From NCBI GenBank assembly GCA_032871835.1, contig CM065295.1, forward strand, positions 85,367,819-85,431,818: DNA of 64,000 nt. The letters are read 5' to 3'. Below, one piece after another: positions 57,870 to 64,000 of the stretch. Made by a program: the position numbers and the translations under genes. The first letter of the stretch is position 1, and each line of letters starts with the position of its first letter. This stretch comes from Dipteronia dyeriana (lineage: Eukaryota > Streptophyta > Magnoliopsida > Sapindales > Sapindaceae). The notes under the pieces were generated by a model. The model had not been told where the DNA came from. It saw only the letters and a list, made by a program, of their open reading frames with translations, and did not search any database.

Positions 57870-59687
57870 ACCCATGCCTTAGCCAAGAGAAAAGAATACC
57901 GCTGAAAATAGCAACCTTTAAGAACTTTAGCCACCAAGGAATTCGGGAAACGAATAATACGCCAACATTGCTTAGCAAACATAGCCTGATTGAAATCCCC
58001 CAAATCCCGAAACCAAAGCCCACTCTCACAGCTTACATATGACCTCCCAAGAGCATCGATGTATTTTTCGATTAGCACCATTACCACCCCACCAAAATCT
58101 TGCACTCAGACGATGAAGATCCTGGTTAAGAGACATAGATAATTTAAACAAGTTCATAGAGTAAATCGGGATATATTGGATTACTGCCTTCAAAAGAATC
58201 TCTCTACCCCAAGCCGAAAAGAATCAATGGCACCAACTATGAAGCTTCTTCCACACCAACTCTCTTATATTATCAAACAGACTTCTTTTACTCCGAACCG
58301 AAACACACGGAAGTCCAACCATACATGAAAATCAACCATCTCCATGCCAAGCAGACCAGCTAGCCAAACTTTCTACTTACGAGAAATTTGCTTGCAAAAG
58401 CACACAGCAGATTTGTTATAATTAACAAGCTGACCCGAGGCAGCCGAATATTCATCCACAATCTGTCTAATATTATGACATTCATCCATAGTAGCCCGAG
58501 TAAAGAACAAACCATCATCCGTAAAAAATAAATGTGTAATTGTAGGACCATTCTGACTGCATCGAAATCCCGAATAAGCCCCACTCTTTTCTGATCAAGA
58601 AATTAGGCTAGAAAGCCTTTTTCGCACAAATTAGAAAAAGATACGGTGAGAGCGGATCACCTTATCGTAAACCCCTGTAAGGCCTAATAAAACCCCCTAA
58701 CATTACCGTTAAGAATGTAGGAGTATGTGACTGAGGAAACACATTACATAATTAATAAAATTCAATCTTTCGGAAATCCCATACAACACACAATCTTCAA
58801 AGACATGAATCATTTTTTTCCCGTTTACCTTCCGACACAAAGCGTGAATGCATTCAAAACCCACCATAGCATTATCTGTAATCGCTCTTCTTGGAACGAA
58901 AGCACTTCGTGTCTCAGATATCACACAATCCAACACCTTTCGAAGATGGTTGTCAATAGTTTTTGAGATACATTTGTATATAACATTATATAGGCTAATG
59001 GGTCTCAAATCCGACATGGAATCAACATTCTGAACTTTCAGAATTAAGCATAATAGAGTATGATTCACCATACCCATCGACCATCTATCATTGAGGAACT
59101 CCAAACATAACTTAGTAACATCCTCCCCTATAACCCCTAAATTTTTTGATAAAAGTCGTAAGGAAATCCACCAATCCCAGGGGCTTTGGACGGACTCATT
59201 TGGAATAAAGTTGTATGAACCTCTGCCACCGTAAATTTCATATCCAAAAAAGGCCTCATAGAAGAAGGAATCTTCGATACAATCGCACTGAAAACATTTT
59301 CTAACTGACACGACAAATGATGCAAGCTAGAAAAGATATCAGTAAAGTTTCTGGTAATAATATCTCCCATCTAGCCATCATCATCGTGCCAAACCCCTCC
59401 CTCATCATGCAACCCAAACAACTTGTTCCGTCATCTTCTAGTGGACGCCTTAGCATGGAAGAACTTGGTGTTACAATCACTCTCCTTTAACCACGATAAC
59501 CTTGATCGTTGTCTCCAAAAGGTCTCCTCACAACGAAGCAGCTAGCTCATCAAGTTCTCTTTCAATGGTATCTCTTCCTTTCCAATCGCCCACCCTATCT
59601 CCTCTCCCATAACGTGCTAGTTCTCTTTTCTTTGCCACAATATTTTTCTTTATATTCCATCTATTAGTGTTGATCCACTACTGCATC
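57870..59687 (-). pseudogene. LINE 3 reverse transcriptase part, broken
   Basis: Starts with the region before RT ([11 protein letters not shown] near 59500; S-P-S-K-A-P-G near 59190; F-Y-Q-K near 59145), then D-L-R-P-I-S-L-Y-N-V near 59000, F-V-P-R-R-A-I near 58895 and an F-T-D-D box near 58520 (F-A-D-D in most relatives). The L-A-K-Q or A-K-Q-C-W-R segment near 57975 is followed by the copia 4 LTR edge. Frames change at least three times. Confidence 0.85.
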
Positions 59688-60512
59688 CAAGGCCGTCTCC
59701 AGACATTTTGGGACCCGAGCGATTTTTTGATATTAATAGAAATCGGGGCCCTATATAATTAAAAAAATTAAATAAATAATTGTTCATTTACCAAATACAC
59801 TGTATTCCATATAAATTAAAACAAAAAAGATTTATCGTATCTAAAAACATAAAAACAAAACATTGTTTACGTTTCTATTCTTCTTGCTTTCTGAAGTGCA
59901 AATTTACTAATTATACTAATACCATCAAGACTTTTTTCTCGATAGATAGCATAGTCAATCCACTCAACCTATCTTGTGACATTGTTGACAAAAGATAATT
60001 TTTAATCAACTTCAACTTTAAAAAGCTGCTCTCCGTAGTAGCAATTGTAATTGGAACAATAAAGGTTAAAATAGACTTTAGAACAATATTCTTCAGCTTA
60101 CTAAAGAGACCTGAGACTCTATACAAAAAAGATTAAAATAATCAAAGTTAGAAGATTCAAAATAGCACCCGTAAGGCCGTAATATACATGAATATATTAC
60201 ATGATGAATTATTTCAAAGCAAAACATTGTAGTATTTAGAAGAACTAGGGAAAAAAAATAAACCCAAATTAATTTAAACATATTCAGCTATTACATAGAA
60301 TACAACACACACATACTGTTATGCTTTTGTAAATAAAATAAATAATTAAAAGATGAATCAAAATCAACATGTAGAAATTAATTGAAAACAAAAGCCATAC
60401 CTTTAAATCTTTAAATCTTTAAATCTTTAAATCTTCAATTCTTCAATATTGACAAAGAACAACACACTAACACAAAGCAGGAAGGCGTAAGCTAAAATCA
60501 AAACAAAGCAAA

Positions 60513-60548
<36 letters not shown>

Positions 60549-60861
60549 GACCAAAAAACAGAAAGACTAAGTAAAATGAGTAAAGAAATTTGTTTTTGTT
60601 TTAAATAAATTAGTGGTTTTTAGAAATCAGAATCAGTGAATCATATGGACTAAGTTTATTGGGTATTTGGATTGTGAGCCTGATTTTTTGTTTTTAATTG
60701 AATTGATTCATTACCATATTGGGTTGAACCAAGTCTTTATTTTAAGCTCTGTTTATATATAAATATATTGGGTTCTGAGACCCCAAAAACAAAAAAGAAA
60801 ATTGAATCGGTTGGGGGGCCTAACAAAATGCTAGGTTTGCTGGGCCCATGGGCCGGCCCTG
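59688..60861. mobile_element. hAT remnant in LINE 3
   Basis: 1174 bp, flanked by the perfect 8-bp duplication ACTGCATC (59680-59687 and 60862-60869). The ends CAAGGCCGTCTCC and, on the other strand, CAGGGCCGGCCCA are imperfect inverted repeats. Minus-strand text at 60126-59911 is a hATC dimerisation segment (T-T-E-S-S-F-L-K-L-K-L-I-K-N-Y-L then S-T-M-S-Q-D-R-L). The rest of the transposase is gone. It also holds (TTTAAATC)4 at 60402-60435 and (AT)n at 60515-60544. Confidence 0.9.
59911..60126 (-). pseudogene. hATC C-terminal fragment of a hAT transposase
   Basis: 72 codons hold the conserved dimerisation motif (A-T-T-E-S-S-F-L-K-L-K-L-I-K-N, then L-S-G-L-T-M-L-S-I-E-K), of the kind found in the TTF-finger/DUF4371 hAT group. 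There is no BED or TTF finger or catalytic core upstream within the element, so it is an internally deleted copy. Confidence 0.8.
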
Positions 60862-60869
60862 ACTGCATC

Positions 60870-61745
60870 GAAACCGAGCAGGCTTTCAACCTATTAACCA
60901 CACTTTGCATGCAATCTACGTCCAAATTATCACGCCATGCATTACCAACCAGATCCTTACAATCTTCTTTCTCAGCCTAGCAGAGCTCATAATGAAAACG
61001 ATTCACTCTAGAATACCTCTCCTAAGTAGACGAGAAATCAAGAAGAATTGGTCGGTGGTCGGTGGTCGGATTTCCATTAATCCAAACGCTTTACCATATA
61101 ACAAGGGAAAATCTGCCTCCAGTCAAGATTACTCACACACCTATCTAGCCATTCTTGAACTAAATCAGAAGACTCACATCTATTAGTCCAAGTAAAGTTA
61201 GTCCCCGTGAAACTTAAATCTTTCAACCCATATTCCACCAAAACTGAACGAAAGGGATTCAACAAAGGTTCCTGCATAGTTACTACACCTAGCTTTTCAA
61301 ATAAACTGGCTATCTCATTAAAATCACCACCTACTAGCCACGATAAAGACGACATCCCTGCTAACCTACGCAAGAGAGTCCAGCCATGATGCCTTTGAGC
61401 CGCAACCGGATACCCATTAAAACCTGTCCGTCGCCACCACTTATTATTGTCCAAAATAACCACATAATCAATATGAAAACGAGAGAAAAAGAGCAAAGAA
61501 ACATCCACACAACCCTTCCAAAAAAGACACAAACCCCCGCTATTACCATCTCGATCAACAACCAGCTTAGCATCAAAACCTAACTTAACCCGAAAACCCT
61601 CCATAACATGATGATCAAATATTGTTTCTATTAGAAACACAATATCATGACGATGATCCTGCAATAATGAATGCAGAACCCGGAATGCCCAGTGTCCCCC
61701 TAGCCCTTGGGTGTTCCAGAATAAGGTTTTCATTGTGATCGGCAA
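60870..61745 (-). pseudogene. LINE 3 endonuclease (EEP) domain
   Basis: The N-terminal part of ORF2, which nicks the target DNA. The start is ATG 61733 (M-K-T-L-F-W-N-T-Q-G-L-G). F-L-I-E-T near 61625 holds the catalytic Glu, G-G-L-C-L-F-W follows near 61540, and G-G-D-F-N-E near 61325 and F-T-G-T-N-F-T-W near 61195 are typical. The frame stays open to a TAA near 61077. A tandem 7-bp duplication at 61050-61069 (GTCGGTG on the plus strand) then shifts the frame inside the S-D-H-R-P motif. Confidence 0.88.
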
Positions 61746-62382
61746 GCCGGGGATGAGTCCCGACTCACCAATCCTATCTATGTAAAAGAAGCCACGCTAC
61801 AATCCATCTTTTGTTTCTTATTACCCCATGTAGTCCAACGCTATCTTCACTAAAACCACATTTTTTGGATCACGGCATTCCATGATAACTTTCTATCTCT
61901 TTAAACTACCTCCCCTCGCCCTGCGTTTCCAGTCACCCTATTTCGAAGGTAAAGTCCCTCTAACTCCATGTCTCAACTCTCCCGAGCTCGTGTTCAAACC
62001 ACCTTATCCATGTTAAGAACCCTAGTCACCTTTCTCTGAATCAGTTCGCAACTAAGAGCGGTTGTATCTAACTTTCCAGAATAAACATCCTTTGGTTCCA
62101 TGTCACCATCCTGCTGCTATACATTCCCAGCTGTCATTAAAATTCCCCCGTGAAAACTACTCCCATGAACATCACAAGTCGAATCGGTATAAAGACTCAC
62201 CGAAGAAACAACCCTAATACCGTGTTGTACCAATTAGTAGCCTTTTATTTTAGAATCTCTACAACAATTAAGGAAATGATATAGTCAACATTTTTATTGA
62301 GAGTTTGTGACATATTAACTAAGAGTAATGGTAGGTTTTCCATTTTTTTTTCCCAAAGGATGTTAGCATGTGAGGTGTCAAC
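61746..62382. other. LINE 3 upstream region and dispersed repeat
   Basis: The minus strand between about 62150 and 61750 may be the end of ORF1, but no domain could be named. 62236-62325 matches 37907-37988. The rest up to the copia 2 LTR has no recognised content. Confidence 0.45.
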
Positions 62383-62723
62383 TGTTGGTGGGATGGTATG
62401 GCTCGAGGTCACTTGTGGTGCACCTCTGAGAGAGAATTTCGAACAAAAACAATGAAAGGAGAAGCTTTTTTATTTCTCTCTAGATTTCTTACACCACTCC
62501 ACACTCTTACACCATAATCTTCATCCCTTTATATAGGAAATTGAGATGATATAAAAAAACAAAAACAATAAAAGCAAATCAGCTGGTTGATGGCAGTTGG
62601 GAGCTCGCTTGTTAAAAATTTTGGATGGTTGTTGGAGCCATATAATGGTTGGTTTCTAGAAAGGTGGTGGGAAGATGGTTGGTTGGAAAGTGGTTGGCTG
62701 GATATCAAGTTTATTTTTCAACA
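62383..62723 (-). repeat. Copia 2 3' LTR
   Basis: 341 bp, plus-strand ends TGTTGGTGGG and TTTTTCAACA. The next bases TCCCCCC are the polypurine tract read on the plus strand. Confidence 0.92.
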
Positions 62724-62739
62724 TCCCCCCTTAAACTTG

Positions 62740-64000
62740 ACATTCCATGTTTCACCATACCAAGCATTGTCTTTAGTCTTGAAAACACGTCATGTTTGAG
62801 CGGCTTGGTGAAAATATCAGCAACTTGATCATATGTCCTGCAAGAGACTAGTTCCACCTCATTATTCTTCACATGCTCTCTGATGAAATGATACCGTGTA
62901 TCAATATGTTTGCATCTTTCATGGAATACTGGATTCTTTGCTAGCGCAATCGCTGACCGATTGTCGATGTAGACCTCTGTGGGATTATCTTATGGAAATC
63001 CCAAGTACTGCAACACATTTCTGATCCAGATACCATGACAAACAACTGAGCAGGCAACAACGTACTCAGATTCACATGATGACAATGTCACAATGGCTTG
63101 CTTTTTGGATGACCATGTGAACGATGTATCTACCATAATAAACGTAAAGCCTATCGTGCTTTTACATTCATCCAGATCTCTTCCCCAATCACTGTCTGAA
63201 TAGCCAATCAAACTGCAATATTCACATTTGGTATAAAATATACCATCATCAATTGTACTTTTTATGTAGCGAAGATCCCCTTTGCAGCATTTAGGTGAGA
63301 CTGGTCAGGAGTCTCCATGTATCTGCCGACTAGTCCAACTCCATAAAGTATATCTGGCCTGGTACACGTCAAGTATCTCAGGCTTTCAACCAAGCTCTTG
63401 AAATAGGTTGGATCAATATCTCTTCTTTCATTCTTTCTTAACTCCAATCCTGTTTCTACTGGAGTTGTGACATGATTGCATTTTTCCATACCAAATCTCT
63501 TCAGAATTTCTTTTGCATAGATACTCTGGGAGATGAAGATACCTTTTTCGCTTTGCACAACTTTAATACCAAGAAAATGAGCCATTAGACCAATGTCAGT
63601 CATCTCAAATTCTTTCACCATTCTCCGTTTGAAATCTTCAAACATAGCTGGATTGTTGCCGGTAAAGATCAAGTCATCAACATATAGGCATGCATATAAC
63701 AGGCTTCCATCAGTCTCTTTCTTCAAATAAAGTGCATGCTCATACAGACATTTCTTGAATTTGTTCTCTTGGAAGTAATCATCAATCCTCATGTTTCATG
63801 CACGGGCTGCTTGTTTTAAACCATATAAAGCTTTCTTCAGTCTGTAAACTTTATCTTCTTTGCCTTTCTTCAAATATCTAGGTGGTTGCTCCACGTAGAT
63901 TTCTTCTTCAAGAAAGTCATTCAGGAATGCTGACATTACGTCAAGTTAGTAAGTTTTCTAACTTTTCTAGGTTACCACTGATATTAGCAATCTGATGGTA
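62740..64000 (-). pseudogene. Copia 2 RT and RNase H, broken and cut by the window end
   Basis: RNase H text (D-S-D-W-G-R-D-L-D-E; S-S-C-E-S-E-Y) lies at 63211-62990 and RT text with Y-V-D-D at 63792-63262. The TAA at 62992-62990 is the same premature stop as at 22008-22006 in copia 1. The 1-bp deletion of copia 1 (near 22456) and its TAG near 22042 are absent here. Upstream of 63795 the match to copia 1 drops sharply. Confidence 0.9.

Larger units (their letters stand above)
57870..62240 (-). mobile_element. L1-type LINE 3, interrupted by copia 4 and a hAT element
   Basis: On the minus strand, from right to left: possible ORF1 end and spacer (about 62240-61750), endonuclease, a hAT insertion (60861-59688), then RT down to copia 4. 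The zinc-binding and RNase H parts lie beyond copia 4 and are not in the window. Confidence 0.85.
62383..64000 (-). mobile_element. Copia 2: 3' part of a second copia 1-family element
   Basis: The 3' LTR (62383-62723) and the pol end lie on the minus strand; the rest is beyond the window. The LTR resembles that of copia 1 with many differences, but positions from about 62803 to 63795 are nearly identical to 21840-22810. Confidence 0.92.

Overview
This is a repeat-dense nuclear window from a plant, most likely a eudicot. It is AT-rich and carries plant-type Ty1/copia LTR retrotransposons with initiator-Met-tRNA primer sites, L1-type LINEs, hAT and MULE DNA transposons and MITEs, microsatellites, and one intron-containing plant cell-wall gene. 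I saw nothing bacterial, no CRISPR array and no rRNA or tRNA gene. The species cannot be fixed from the sequence alone.

Layout. 1-3408: right part of a hAT DNA transposon (broken transposase) inserted in the reverse transcriptase of a LINE, which continues to about 6298. About 7298-18461: a very old copia element ('copia A'), itself invaded by a MULE-like element (8395-12418) that holds a hAT MITE and a smaller MULE-like element. Its left LTR carries a LINE tail and its right LTR a hAT element. 18519-20272: two small non-autonomous DNA elements. About 20480-27190: probable organelle-derived DNA, split by a clean copia insertion ('copia 1', minus strand, 21402-26822, 5-bp TSD). About 27190-29272: a 5'-truncated LINE.

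30838-32752 (minus): the only intact gene, a two-exon GPI-type beta-1,3-glucanase (GH17 + X8). 33300-39475: intergenic DNA with MITEs and AT microsatellites. About 39478-41960: probable mitochondrial-derived DNA. 41961-51613: a 9.65-kb copia element ('copia 3', plus) with 2.1-kb LTRs but no TSD. 51614-57869: the 5' part of a second large copia ('copia 4', minus), whose outer LTR edge lies in a LINE ('LINE 3', minus, 57870 to about 62240) that also holds a hAT remnant. 62383-end: the 3' part of a second member of the copia 1 family ('copia 2').

Apart from the glucanase, every coding segment is broken by stops, frameshifts or nested insertions, so the elements form no working system here. What joins them is history: several layers of nesting, shared lesions and mosaic copies.

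The strongest unexplained signal is a roughly 70-nt stem-loop module. It lies just after the hAT transposase stop and again, in several copies, upstream of the polypurine tract of copia A. The flanks and loop are conserved while the stems change in a compensating way, so a class II and a class I element seem to share one structured 3'-end RNA element.
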